Shown here in pieces: positions 10,330-20,384 of a DNA stretch of 35,843 nucleotides; position 1 is the stretch's first letter, and every line of letters begins with the position of its first letter. The stretch covers positions 1 to 35,843 of the forward strand of contig JARBJD010000532.1 of assembly GCA_033064195.1 (NCBI GenBank), written 5' to 3'. The position numbers and the translations under genes are program-made. The DNA comes from Blattamonas nauphoetae (Eukaryota; Preaxostyla; Oxymonadida). The notes under the pieces are model-generated. The model was not told where the DNA came from. It did no database searches and saw only the letters and a list, made by a program, of their open reading frames with translations.

Positions 10330-10620
10330 TTGAGATGGGACAGCGATTCCGAAGACGAAGACACTTCATTTCCATTTCGAACATGCAACGTGTCGTTCTC
10401 CCATTCATTTGACTATTCGATGGACCCATTCACAAAGGAAGAATGTCACTCGCCCGCTCTGAATTCAAGAATGTCGAGAACTCGTTTGCAGCATGCCGTT
10501 CGAGTGGAAATGAAGGAGCAGTGAACATTGAGTGTTCAAAGAGCGTCTGGTCTTCCTCGCTGGTTGTTTACTCATACTTCTCCCAGTGCTCTCAGCAAAG
10601 CACTGGACAGCCACAACGCT
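10330..10620 (+). pseudogene. Fragment of a beta-helix surface protein
   Basis: Plus-strand sequence just right of the satellite encodes, in two adjoining frames, FRTCNVSFSHSFDYSMDPFT and then MSLARSEFKNVENSFAACRS-SGNEGAVNIE. Both have the rung logic of the beta-helix surface proteins (F-x-x-C, then S-G-N-x-G-A-V), with a frame change near 10435. Coding character fades after about 10620. It is opposite in strand to the loci at 1-4358 and 21287-25535. The 5' part may have been displaced by the satellite. Confidence 0.45.
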
Positions 10621-10918
10621 CAACCCGAATCATCAGCTCTTCGATCGGTGTCCCTCCTCCACTACTTGCTTGGCAGTTCGTTCGATCAGTGGAACAGACT
10701 TTCAAACAGAAGATGTCAGAGAGCGTGGAGATTGTCATCCTCAAATCGTCCACACTCTCAGAAGCGTTGTTCATGCTGCCCTCTTCGCTTTCACTCATTT
10801 CCCGGTCTGGCTCATCTGGAAAGTCTGCGGTGGAAGACCTCGGGTAACGCACGACCCCTCACTTCTGCACACAAACGAGAAAATGACAGAACAACAAGGA
10901 AAACCTTCGAGGTCGAGA

Positions 10919-11206
10919 TCAGGTGACGAGATCGTCTTCTGCAAGCACTCCTTCTTGATCTTCTGCAACTGCGGCAAGATTTTTGACGTAAAATTCGTCG
11001 CCAGTGAGTGTGTCGTCCTGACTGCCGTAGAGAAAGCGGGCTGAGAGGTTTTTGAGGAATTCGACATATTTCAGGATGACCTCGTCGAGTTGGGCTGGAT
11101 CGTGGATGAACGACGTGTTGTCGAGGATAGCTGAAGTGAACCTGTCCGTCTTGAAGATGAGCGACTTGTTGGATGGGTCAGAGTGTTCTGCGTGCCGGAT
11201 GTCCAA
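10919..11206 (-). pseudogene. CLEC16A/FPL-domain-like fragment (N-terminal half of the domain)
   Basis: The 95-codon minus-strand frame contains DEVILKYVEFLKNLSARF preceded by NTSFIHDPAQ. This resembles the part of the FPL domain of CLEC16A/Ema/GOP-1-type proteins that in animals reads roughly F-D-F-S-D-E-E-(I/L)-x-x-Y-Y-I-S-F-L-K-T-L-S-x-K. Those proteins act in endolysosomal trafficking and autophagy. After this block the frame runs into an acidic tail (TLTGDEFYVKN and on) that does not resemble the family and stops at 10919. The next part of the domain is found at 12540-12891, which lies on the wrong side for a collinear gene. I recognise this by pattern only; it needs a profile search. 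Confidence 0.4.
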
Positions 11207-11259
11207 AACGCGTGCGTATCGACCTCATCCTTCTATATGTGGGAGCGAGTGGGGTTGAA

Positions 11260-12540
11260 GTTGTTCGCTACATCGAGATAAACGAAGCGAACGAAACCGA
11301 CAGTCTGTTGGATGGAGAGTCGCTACCCTGATTCGAATAACGAAATTAGTACGCCTTCAAACACGTTGTCTCAGTGTCATCCAATTTGTGAGCGATTTGA
11401 GAGGCAAGATTACGAGAATGTGGAGCAGCAGACGAGAAACTCCTGAGTGGATCGAGTCAGACAACGAAGAGGAGGGTTCATGCGTCATCCATTTCTGCAA
11501 AGATCACTCCACAATTGACAGCTGAACAATCCGAGAACGATATCGAACCGACAGGGACAAAGTGTGATGGTCCGGCAGGAGTGGCGAGCGGGCGAGGACG
11601 AACTTGCTGAATGTTGTGCGTACACTCCGAACAACAAAAAGGGGTCCAAAGATGGCAAAAGTTTAGGGCTGTTCGAGCTCTGTCTGGTAGAATGCTTCAT
11701 TGTTGACAGCAATCTCGACTGAGATAGCATCGCAAGCATGAACCGTCACACTCCTCCCTCGCTTGGAGTTTTCCTCCGCTTGAATGTAGTTATCTTTGGC
11801 ATCGCTTCCTCGTTGCGAGTTTGAGAATGAGCTCGTCTGTCTTCCTTCCTTTCTCCATCGCTAGTTCACTCAGTCTGAGGCTTCCATGAGAACTCGTCCG
11901 TCATTCGCTTGTCTCTTCCTCGTACTCGATATCTCCGTCATTGTCCCACGTGCAAGGCAGCCGTCCACGAAGGTCCATTCAGCTGTGACCACAAAGCTAC
12001 TACCAGTGTTAGCAGTGGCGATATAACACAGACTGGGCTTGAGTTCAGAAGCTCGACGGGTGGAATAGAGGCGTAAAGCAGTCTGCAGTGCCAGTAGTGA
12101 AGGTTGGGCCAGCCGCAGCTGGAGGCAATTCCATGGCACCATGGTGAAACAGCAGGCTCTGTTGCAAAGGGATGGAGAGAGGGTTTGGCGAGGGAGAGCT
12201 GCAGAGAGAGTGTGGTGGAGGTGTCTTGTTCATTCGGAAGCAGCGGAATCCCAAGCTCTCATCGAACAGCCCAAAAATGTCCAGGACAACAAACACGATG
12301 CCCTCGTTGTTCATCACCTCCACCACTCACTCCACCACGTTACTCCCAAACTTCAACCAGCTTAGAGTGTGAAGATAGCTTGTCAGATGACGTCATGTCA
12401 CGGAAAAAGGCGCGATCGACACAAAATGTTGCAGAAATAGTGACGTTGTTCGACGGCGGCATAAATCACTGAATGAGACTCCACTCGCTTCAAATATTGC
12501 AGAGGAGCATAAAAAGATGGGTGACGGGGTCTGAATAGGT
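11260..12540. other. Degraded host coding DNA, not assignable
   Basis: Several minus-strand stretches look coding-like over 30-60 codons (for example AISVEIAVNNEAFYQTELEQ ending near 11665, and SLCYIATANTGSSFVVTAEW near 12000-12050) but each is cut by frame changes or stops, and plus-strand frames overlap them. They may be remnants of the same CLEC16A-like gene or of another large host gene. I see no RNA gene, transposon end or repeat array here. Confidence 0.3.
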
Positions 12541-12891
12541 TTGTCAAGATTGACTCTTCCGTCTGCCCTCATTCGCTCTTCAATATCCATATCTTCACGC
12601 TCGTCTGTTTCTTGCGACAGAATCGTGTCGATGATTTCAACAGAAAAGTTTCCATTCGACAGTACAACAAGCTGGTCAACAATCGAACGCAAGAAGAACA
12701 TCACGGTATCAGAGTGACAGATTCGGATCGCTGCTGATTCGTCTGGAAAATTCGTCAGATACATGAAGGGGTTCTGGTCTGCCACGTGCGTCAGTGCTGC
12801 ATATCACCACACCCACAATCGACATGTTCAGAGTTCTAGTTCGAATGGCCTGTTTCCGAAGCGGAAAGTCAGCTCCATCCACCTCCATCAT
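12540..12891 (-). pseudogene. CLEC16A/FPL-domain-like fragment (name-giving FPL motif and beyond)
   Basis: The minus strand from 12891 encodes DGADFPLRKQAIRTRTLNMS, then in a second frame LTHVADQNPFMYLTNFPDES and FLRSIVDQLVVLS. This fits the segment of CLEC16A-like proteins around F-P-L-x-x-x-A-I ... V-R-T-x-T-L-N-x-x-x-V followed by a Y-I-x-D / F-x-x-L helix pair. A one-step frame change lies near 12800. No matching N-terminal sequence directly precedes it (upstream to about 13060 has no similar frame), whereas the expected preceding block is at 10919-11206, downstream on this strand. I infer a rearranged or duplicated and decayed host gene. Confidence 0.45.
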
Positions 12892-13305
12892 TCAAAGAAT
12901 CAGTTGTACTTAGATAATCTGGTTTGGTTTGCGTGAGTCAGGGAACATAGTCGATGACGATGAGTGGTTGTCATCTTTCTCGGCGATCTTCAGATTCAGC
13001 ATGTTAATCTGAACTAGATGCGTACTTAAAGCAAAATCTGGATTGGGAGTTGGTTGCAGTCTCTTTCATTTCCTGATCAGTACTGGTTCGTGAACAAGCC
13101 GATCCACTCCGAATGGCCTGAAGCAGTTCATCTTGTCTCGATTGAGTGACCATGTGCTGGACAGTGGAGTGTGGCTCAGCAATTGTGGATTGGTGTCTGG
13201 GTGCGGAGAGGGATTCTGGCAGTTGAGCCAGAGTCGATTGCTTCTTCCGAGCTGTTCCTTCGTCAACTTGCCTTGACTTTCTGTCTCCGCTGTTGAGATC
13301 AAGCA

Positions 13306-13704
13306 GTGCAAATTATGTCAGAGCTGTTGCAAGGGTTTGCTTCCAATTTTTTACGGACAGAGCACCTCCAATGCATCCTAATGGCATTCGTTGAAGGATG
13401 GTCTGGTGATCATGATTTGAGCATGTTTCAGCACCGTGACATGGAGACAATTTTTTCCAATTGTGTGAGAGGTGTTTCAGAGAATTTGTCGGACAGATTC
13501 GAATCCACAACGAACGATCGCGATGTGAAAGTCGTTCTCAATCCATTTCAACGTAGCTTTCAAATAGAAGAGGCATGCAATGATTGTCTTCAGTACACCA
13601 TCTGTCACATCATTGTTGCTGATAGGTACTATCCGAAGAAGAACACGAGTGAACTGTTCTTGAGTTTTGGAAACATGGCAGCAATTGGATGTGTGGTCAA
13701 TTAG
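13306..13704 (+). CDS. Hypothetical protein, 132 residues
   Basis: An open plus-strand frame from ATG 13306 encodes a soluble, mostly helical-looking protein (SELLQGFASNFLRTEHLQCI, later CNDCLQYTICHIIVADRYY and ELFLSFGNMAAIGCVVN). There is no signal peptide, membrane segment or motif that I recognise. A minus-strand frame (13477-13722) overlaps its 3' half; the plus-strand version has the more protein-like composition. It could be a fragment of a larger host gene, since flanking DNA on both sides is degraded. Confidence 0.3.
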   Translation: MQIMSELLQGFASNFLRTEHLQCILMAFVEGWSGDHDLSMFQHRDMETIFSNCVRGVSENLSDRFESTTNDRDVKVVLNPFQRSFQIEEACNDCLQYTICHIIVADRYYPKKNTSELFLSFGNMAAIGCVVN

Positions 13705-15457
13705 TGTTAAGAGTGATAACAATAGTATATCTTCGAATAACGAGTCAAAAGAATCAAATCAATCTCATTAATGGTGAGTTTCGATTCTGTTCCATGGTGA
13801 TCATTCCCATATACTGCCCGACACGACAACTTGATCCGGCTGTAAAACGGTTGTATTTTTCTGAATAGAGAGACAATGTGTTTCAATTTTCTATCAATGA
13901 TAATTGAGAGAGTTAGACACAGTTTGATTAAAAATGAGAAGACAAAAAATTCTGTGTGACGTGAAAACTGTAAAATAAAAAAAATGATGGACATGCTCCT
14001 CACGACATGACACGTGATTCGCTTCATCCTGCTCGATTCCTCTTACTTTAAATTGTTTTAACTTTATGAGAGTAATACTCGAGGAGTCGATCACTGAATG
14101 AGAGAACGGTGTTTTCATTACTTTCTTGTGGGATCGAGTTCTCACCTCGCACGATTTTTAGACAAAGTTAGTCCCTTGTGACGTAATTCGCATAATTTTC
14201 AAAAAGAATTGATACAAGCGTTCACGAAATGTGTTTGATGAGGTTAAAGTCGGTAAAGAGTGTTTGAAGGTCTTTCTGACCGATATTGACATGTTTGATT
14301 CATGGAAGTTTTATCTTTTTTCTTGTTTCAACTAACACAATCACTGAGAAGGACCCGTGAGTGGTGGTGAGGGTCCATCTTTCCCTCAGTGCGAAATGTG
14401 ATGAAGGATCACGGCATTGTTTTCCGTCAATGATCTCTTCCGTCACGACAAGTTTTCAGTTTCAACTAATCCCAGTACATCACCAAATCCCAAGTTTGCT
14501 GGGATGCTCACACAACCCAGATTCTCAGCGTGGTGTGACTTTTATCTGTATGAATTCTTGAATTTCTCTAGTCATCTCTCACACAGATTCTTCACATCGC
14601 CAAACTGACAAAGCTCATGAAAGAAACATTTTTAAAGAGTCTCATTTCCAAAGACGCAGCGATTATGAAAATGATGGAGAAGAATGCGAGGAACTCTGTG
14701 CGATTTGTGAAGACCAATTCGATACACTTTGACGAATCGTTGGAAGAAACAGTGTGATTTTTTGATTTTGATGTCTCTCTTTCGATGAACAGCTGAACTG
14801 TATGAGACGTTTTTGAATCCAATTCGAACAGTATGCAAAGTCTTGATGGTTTCGTGCTGTGGCTGGCCTTTTCATTTCACGACTAACTGTTAATCGTCGG
14901 TGTTCGGCGCATCGGTGTCCTTGGATGCTGCATAGACAGAGACATGGAGCGAACGAGTTGACATGTGTCTTCCTTTTCCTTTTCTTCATTCAATCTGCTA
15001 CTATCTTTCACTAGACATTCACCATCTGGGATCCATTCAGGAGTGATATCGGATGTGAATCACGTGTCATGTCGTTCGGAGTATGTCCCCATACAGTAGC
15101 ATTTCATGTCATTCTCTCTTATTTTTCACTGTTGATCTTCCAAAAAAATCACAGAGACGTATAACTCAAGACAGTTGATGGGAGAGAAAAAGGAACTCTC
15201 AACTCTCACTTGTTCCTTCAAAAAGCAAAAATTACAGCCGGATCAGGTCGTCGTGTCGGGCAGTATAAACTGGTACGATGGTCCTGGATCTCTGAACTGT
15301 TAACTCTTAACGATCAATTCTAGTTCAATTCATCCTTCGCTTTCCATTTTCACTCATTTCTCCACCTTTATTCGCTTATTTGACTTTGGAATGTTGATCC
15401 GAACAGTCATCCCACACTTTCTTCAAAACTCGCTTGGGTCGGTAAGTCTCAAATAGC
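13705..15457. other. Gene-poor stretch before the hAT insertion
   Basis: There is little of substance here. A short plus-strand coding-like stretch at about 14605-14758 (LTKLMKETFLKSLISKDAAI and on, ending in DESLEETV before a stop) may be the 3' end of a lost gene. Short frames at 14361-14608 are Ser/Pro-rich and unconvincing. The remainder to 15457 is AT-rich with no repeats or RNA genes that I can see. Confidence 0.35.
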
Positions 15458-15548
15458 TTAACCACTTCAGGAAAATCATCACACTGATGGTAGTATTGTC
15501 TACCTTGAAGATCGTGGATTATTGATTTTCGTGGATTATTGACGCTAC
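15458..15548 (+). repeat. 91-bp direct repeat, left copy
   Basis: The 91 bases from TTAACCACTTCAGG to GACGCTAC are identical to 18008-18098. The end of the repeat contains two tandem CGTGGATTATTGA motifs and the terminal motif shared with 5884-5933 and 26318-26341. The last 8 bases are the left copy of the hAT target duplication. The simplest reading is that the hAT element landed at the junction of two tandem copies of a ~93-bp unit. Confidence 0.9.
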
Positions 15549-17997
15549 CAGACTTGTGAAATCACCAATTGAGCGACCATATGTTTCTTTCTCAACAGTT
15601 TCCGAAGAAACGCGAGATAATCGTAATTTAACCTCCATTGGCACAATTTCACTTCTTCATTTTCTGTGATAGTGTCAAAAAGTTGTCGAAGAAAAGAATG
15701 GTGCAAACTGGGTGAGATGACAATCAGGACGACTAGTCACTGTCAGAAAAAGCCTCCTCCAGAGCTTGTTTCGAGGAATTCCGTGTTTGAGTGATGTAGT
15801 GATGTTTTATCCAGTTTTCAGCCAAATGTAAGAAATCATCTGTAGAATGATGGTCTTCGCTGTTATATTTGACACGAAGCTCTTGAGAAAGGTGATCGGT
15901 GAGAAGACGAGAACGCTGTACTGTCTTCATCCACCGAATGAGGCTGAAGCTTGCCTCAACGGGGACTGTTGTAACCACGATTGTTCGAGCAATTCGTGCC
16001 AAAATCTGTAATCCAGTGAAAGATTCATATTTAGAAGAGCCCAAATACGTCAGTACGTCGGTGAAAGACTGATGCTCCAACTTGGGAGAGGTCAGATCGC
16101 CCCGGAAGAGTTCCCACTCCGTGAGGAGTGATTCGAAAGAAATCCCTTGAAAATGAGAGGAAAAATAGGAATGAAGAGTCGCTAAGGCTTCCACACCAAA
16201 ATCCAATGGTTGCTGTGGAGGAGAGAACATAGGATCTAAAATTGCAAAGTGTTTAAGAATTGTTGGTATCTCCATTCTGCTACTCAGTTCCGTTTCCAAA
16301 AGAGCACGAAAAATCTCGAATTCACCACGAAGAGTAGTCGATTCATCTTGCGCTAGATGCTCGAAGAAGCGTCCTGAACTGAAGATTTGGATTGCATCGA
16401 TTGCGACTTGGTGAGCCTGTATCATCTGTGGGAATGTGATCGAATGATGTTGGAGCTTCGTGGTCAGCGATGAGAATATTTGGAGAATCGATGTTAGAGC
16501 CGAGAGTTTTGGTTGAAAGAAACGATCACAGATTCGATTCACCAGTTGCTCATCGCAATGGAATTCTTCCTTTGTAATAACCCCTTTGATAGCATTGTAA
16601 TTTCTTGCGACATCGTGACAACAACGATATTTGCTAATCCAACGTGTTTCGTTCGGAACCGAGATTTTGTTCGTTGAAAGTGAGTGTAACCTCTGTTGAT
16701 CGCGCAATGCTTCCTTCCGTGGTCCTGAATTGTTAATCCAGATACAAACTAGTTTCACACTTTTCCATATTTTCCTATATTCATGAGTCGTTGCGGAAAG
16801 ACCATGTTTGATCGCAAGTTGTACTTGGTGGGGTGAACAATGGAATGAGATGAGATTCTGGTTTTGGTTCTTGAGATGAGCCACGAGGCCTGTGCGAATC
16901 CCAGTGAGACTCCGGTCTCCATCTGTACAAATACTTACACTTTTCTGAATGTCTAATCCAAAATCAGTCACAAGTTTCTGAAGTTCAGTGAATTGCACGA
17001 GTCCAGTTGCTGCACAATTGAGATCGGATAGTCCACAGTGGATTGTGCGAATCTCATTGTTGAATATGTACCGAAGAAGAACAGAAAACAATTTCGTCCC
17101 GCTCGAATCAACACCTGCGTCCACCATAATAGCAAACATTTCCGCCTTATTGATCGCGTCCACATGCTTCTGTGTGAAATACTCGTCAAGATCCCTGATG
17201 AGTGAACGATAATGGTATCGTGAAGAGATGACAGATGAGTTTTGGGCAGGACGGCTTCGACTGTCGATATGACGGACAAGTTGTTCGAACATGGAATTCG
17301 AAAGATTATTCTTGGCCACGAACCAAGCATCCATAAATCTTTGTGCCACAAGTTGAACCATACCCAGTGATTCTTTTTCGATTGGCGGTGATGGGAATTC
17401 ACACGGTGTTGATTGTTCACAGGCATGTAAATGCCTTTGAGACTTTAGGTGTGATCTGAGATTGGATGGATAACGAGGATCACCAGGTATCTTCACGTAT
17501 TTCCGGTTCCCAACAAAGTCTGTGCAGTAAAATTGCGAACAGATTCTGCATAGGGCACCCTCATCAGAGAACGTGAAGTTTGAAAGGACATCAGAATTGT
17601 CCTCCTCGCCTGTTTTCACCATCCAAACATCGTAGAGATGTGCAGAATGAGGTGGAGAAGGTGTAGATTCTTCTCTTTTCTTCTTCTGGATTGGTGTGAT
17701 TGATTCGTTTGACTCAGGAGGTGTCTCTGGTTCGCATGTGCGTCTCGGTGAGAGAAATTGACGGATAGAGGCGAACATTGAAAGTTGTCAAGATCTACCC
17801 ACACTTCATTTCTCATGTTTGATAACTCGACAACGGTCTCAGAATTTCTCTTGAAATAAATTTTCGCATAAAATCTCATGACAAACAGTGAATTGGAGGA
17901 TTTGCAACAATTTTTGATAGAATTGACCAATTGGACAAATTGGAAATCCAATTGGCCAATTCGATCAACCCCCAGAATTGGTCTTTTTACAAGTCTG
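15549..17997 (-). mobile_element. hAT superfamily DNA transposon, apparently complete
   Basis: The left end begins CAGACTTGT and the right end, read inward, begins CAGACTTGT, each followed within a few bases by ACCAATT, giving short terminal inverted repeats of about 23 bp. The flanking 8 bases are identical (GACGCTAC at 15541-15548 and 17998-18005), matching the 8-bp target duplication known for hAT elements. The subterminal region at 17900-17975 carries several CCAATTGG/AATTGG motifs, likely transposase binding sites. The single gene (15733-17778, minus) fills most of the 2449-bp element. Perfect duplication and an uninterrupted gene indicate a recent insertion, possibly still mobile. Confidence 0.92.
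15733..17778 (-). CDS. hAT transposase
   Basis: A 681-residue transposase that cuts and pastes the surrounding element. The N-terminus has a low-complexity Ser/Pro/Lys region, then a BED/TTF-type zinc finger with C77, C80, H110 and H116. The RNase H-like core shows D220 (in FAIMVDAGVD), D286 (in CTDGDRSLTG), the C314-x-x-H317 motif (SFHCSPHQVQLA) and the ETRW motif near 377-380. The C-terminal hATC dimerisation region holds E608 (VPVEASFSLIRW) and QRSRLLTDHL. These are the expected catalytic and structural marks of the superfamily, in the subgroup related to domesticated ZNF862/KIAA1586-type proteins. The start at 17778 is the first ATG of the open frame, 219 bp inside the element's right end. 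No internal interruption is visible. Confidence 0.93.
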   Translation of the reverse strand: MFASIRQFLSPRRTCEPETPPESNESITPIQKKKREESTPSPPHSAHLYDVWMVKTGEEDNSDVLSNFTFSDEGALCRICSQFYCTDFVGNRKYVKIPGDPRYPSNLRSHLKSQRHLHACEQSTPCEFPSPPIEKESLGMVQLVAQRFMDAWFVAKNNLSNSMFEQLVRHIDSRSRPAQNSSVISSRYHYRSLIRDLDEYFTQKHVDAINKAEMFAIMVDAGVDSSGTKLFSVLLRYIFNNEIRTIHCGLSDLNCAATGLVQFTELQKLVTDFGLDIQKSVSICTDGDRSLTGIRTGLVAHLKNQNQNLISFHCSPHQVQLAIKHGLSATTHEYRKIWKSVKLVCIWINNSGPRKEALRDQQRLHSLSTNKISVPNETRWISKYRCCHDVARNYNAIKGVITKEEFHCDEQLVNRICDRFFQPKLSALTSILQIFSSLTTKLQHHSITFPQMIQAHQVAIDAIQIFSSGRFFEHLAQDESTTLRGEFEIFRALLETELSSRMEIPTILKHFAILDPMFSPPQQPLDFGVEALATLHSYFSSHFQGISFESLLTEWELFRGDLTSPKLEHQSFTDVLTYLGSSKYESFTGLQILARIARTIVVTTVPVEASFSLIRWMKTVQRSRLLTDHLSQELRVKYNSEDHHSTDDFLHLAENWIKHHYITQTRNSSKQALEEAFSDSD

Positions 17998-18007
17998 GAC
18001 GCTACTA

Positions 18008-18098
18008 TTAACCACTTCAGGAAAATCATCACACTGATGGTAGTATTGTCTACCTTGAAGATCGTGGATTATTGATTTTCGTGGATTATTGACGCTAC
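18008..18098 (+). repeat. 91-bp direct repeat, right copy
   Basis: Identical in all 91 positions to 15458-15548 and placed 10 bases beyond the right end of the hAT element (8-bp target duplication plus TA). It is followed by TATCACTGCCCC, showing what the undisturbed end of this repeat looks like. Shared terminal motif GGATTATTGACGCTACTAT. Confidence 0.9.
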
Positions 18099-18100
18099 TA

Positions 18101-19430
18101 TCACTGCCCCAAATGACCCCGAGCTGCACACACCAGCATTGAAGCTCCTCCTCATGACTTTGGATGCATGCGACATTGAACTCCTCACAGACTTTGCACA
18201 ATCGAACTTCTTTTTCTCGATTAGTATAGTTGACGATTTGGGAACCAGATTGAAATAGTCGTTGAAATCAGAAACGAAAAGTCAATTCCGATTGACCATT
18301 TCTAAATCTTGTATTAAAAGGAATTTGGGACATTTCAATGATGCCAATATTTGACCTAAATTCCAACAATATGTCCAATATTTCGACCTCATTTTAAGCG
18401 TCAATTTTGAAGCAACTTTTGTCATAATCCAAAAATGTTGTCACTTTTTCGATGTTTTTCACTTTTGAACTCGAACACAGTGAATCCAACTTGAGAACCA
18501 CTTCGAAAAAATCGAAAAAATTCTAAAATGTCGGGGACGATGTGAGTCGTCGATCAAAACAATCCTGATGAAAATCGGTTGAGAATTCGTGGAGCTACGT
18601 ACCGAACAGTGGTCGAAAAAGTGACCAAAAGTCGATTTTCAGAACTTGCTTAAAACTGCTGCTATATGGCTCAAACACACCTCAAACACCTTCTAAAATT
18701 ACAAAATCGATTTCAGAAGGTGAAATTCGCGATAAAAACACTTTTGGAATTTTTGGTTAGATCAAGGCCGGATCGGGATTTTTCTTGATCAACCCACATT
18801 CCATTTTTCGAGTTTCTCCGAATTTTAAAAAATGTATGCGCTTTCAGCACTTCACTTTTTAGGATCACTTTTGCCTCCTATTTGCGTTTTTACACTTCAT
18901 TTCGCTCGGAGTCGCCTTTTGGTGACACTTTTCAACCCTCACTTTTTTACGTCATCTTTCACCACTTTTTCGTCAGTTTTCGTTTTTACGTTAGATTTTT
19001 CAAAATCTTCACATTTGCGTCCTTCCGACGCTTTTCCTAGGTTCCCGATCACCTCACCTTCATAGTCCTCTTTTTGAACGCACCTTTTTGCACCACATTT
19101 TCACCAACTTTTCACTCATATCGATTTTTGCCCCGATTTTCTCACATCACATCTTCTTTCTCACCTTTCGAGGAGGGAGTACTGAATTTTCACGACACTT
19201 TTGACGACTAGTTTTTCATAATGTTGGTTTTATGTGTTTTCCATCATACCGTTTGTCTAAGCTTAAACAACTTCAACACCTTTCATCTCTCATTTCACTT
19301 TCCACGTTTCACATTTCAGGTATTCAACTCTCCTCTTCATTCCCTCATTTTACAACCCATTTTTCAGTCATTCACACTTCACGAGCACATCACAATACTT
19401 CATTTTTCGTCGACTTTTTCTCTTAATTAG
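18101..19430. other. Non-coding DNA; CACTTTT-rich from 18830
   Basis: No gene is visible. From 18240 to 18830 the sequence has many AAAATCG/TCGATTTT words, reminiscent of non-autonomous transposon interiors such as the one at 25739-26341. From about 18830 to 19430 it is T/C-rich with very many CACTTTT and TTCACTT words on the plus strand. Plus-strand frames in this part are Phe/Ser/Leu-rich and compositional. Confidence 0.5.
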
Positions 19431-19593
19431 ACCAAATGAAGGTGAATGAAGCTAAAATGAAGTGGGCAAGTATGATAGTGAATGGTGAAATGGAAATAGT
19501 GAAAATGGTGGGAAAGTATTGAGTTTGATGAACATCTTCATCTAAATTTCACAAAACTAGAGTACTAAAATGTAAATGAAGTGAGAATGAAAC

Positions 19594-20370
19594 GATAAGG
19601 TGAAGTGACGTACCAGATCTGCACGATCTTGATCCTTTGCGTTCCGTTGGTACACCACTTCACCTTATGAACGGGTTCGTCAAAATTTCACAAACAAAGA
19701 GAAAAAAAGAGTGAGTGAAGTGAAAAGTAAACGATAAAACAAAATCTCGTACCAGATCTGAACGATCTTTGTTGTTCGCATTTCATTGGTACACCACTTC
19801 ACTTTATGAACGCGTTCATCAAAAATGTTTCTAATTAGAGTAAAATTGTGAAGTGAAACAATGTTAGCAACGATAAGGTGAAGTGACGTACCAGATCTCT
19901 CCAATCATTGTTTTTCTCACTTCGTTGGTACATCACTTCACCTTATGAACGCGTTCAACGAAATTTCAGAAAACAAGAGGAATTAAGAGTGAGTGAAGTG
20001 AAAACTAAAAGATAAAACACATTCATGTACCAGATCTCACCGATCATTTCAGATTGAATCTCGTTGGTACACCACTTAGTTTTATGAAAAATTAGAGCAA
20101 AAATGTCAATAAAGAGATCAAAATTGTGAAGTGAAACAATGTTTGAAGTGATAAAACACATTCATGTACCAGATCTCACAGTTCATTTTTATCTTGACGA
20201 TCAAACATTTTTAGTTCTGTGTTCTACCTTGTTTTGATCAAAAAAGAGAATTGAAATCAAATAGTTGTGAAATGAAACGATAAGGTGAAGTGGTGTACCT
20301 GATCTGGATGATCACTTCAGATCGCGTTTTGTTGGTACACCGTTGTGTTTTAGAAAAAATGAAGAGCACA
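19594..20370 (+). repeat. Array A: six 139-bp tandem units with internal inverted repeats
   Basis: Units begin at GATAAGG or GATAAAA at 19594, 19733, 19872, 20011, 20150 and 20279, i.e. spacings of 139, 139, 139, 139 and 129 bp. Each unit contains AAGGTGAAGTG-x-x-GTACC, then CAGATCT or TGATCTG, an AT-rich loop of about 30 bp, then TTGGTACACCACTTCACCTT, so the best units can fold into a long hairpin with GTACC/GGTAC at the base of the loop. Units 2, 4 and 5 carry a variant left arm (GATAAAACA) with weaker pairing; units 1 and 3 pair best. The linker is rich in GTGAAGTGAAA. I found the same family at 27896-28440. Confidence 0.85.
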
Positions 20371-20384
20371 AATCGAAGAGTAGT

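Noticed and set aside
5884-18101. A single 12-kb element bounded by the inverted terminal motifs at 5884 and 18101
   Set aside because: Similarity is limited to about 50 bp, the motif occurs elsewhere, and no target duplication is visible; kept only as a possibility in the findings.
19221-19430. Phe/Ser/His-rich plus-strand ORFs in the CACTTTT-rich stretch
   Set aside because: Composition follows the T/C-rich DNA; overlapping frames look alike and no motif is present.
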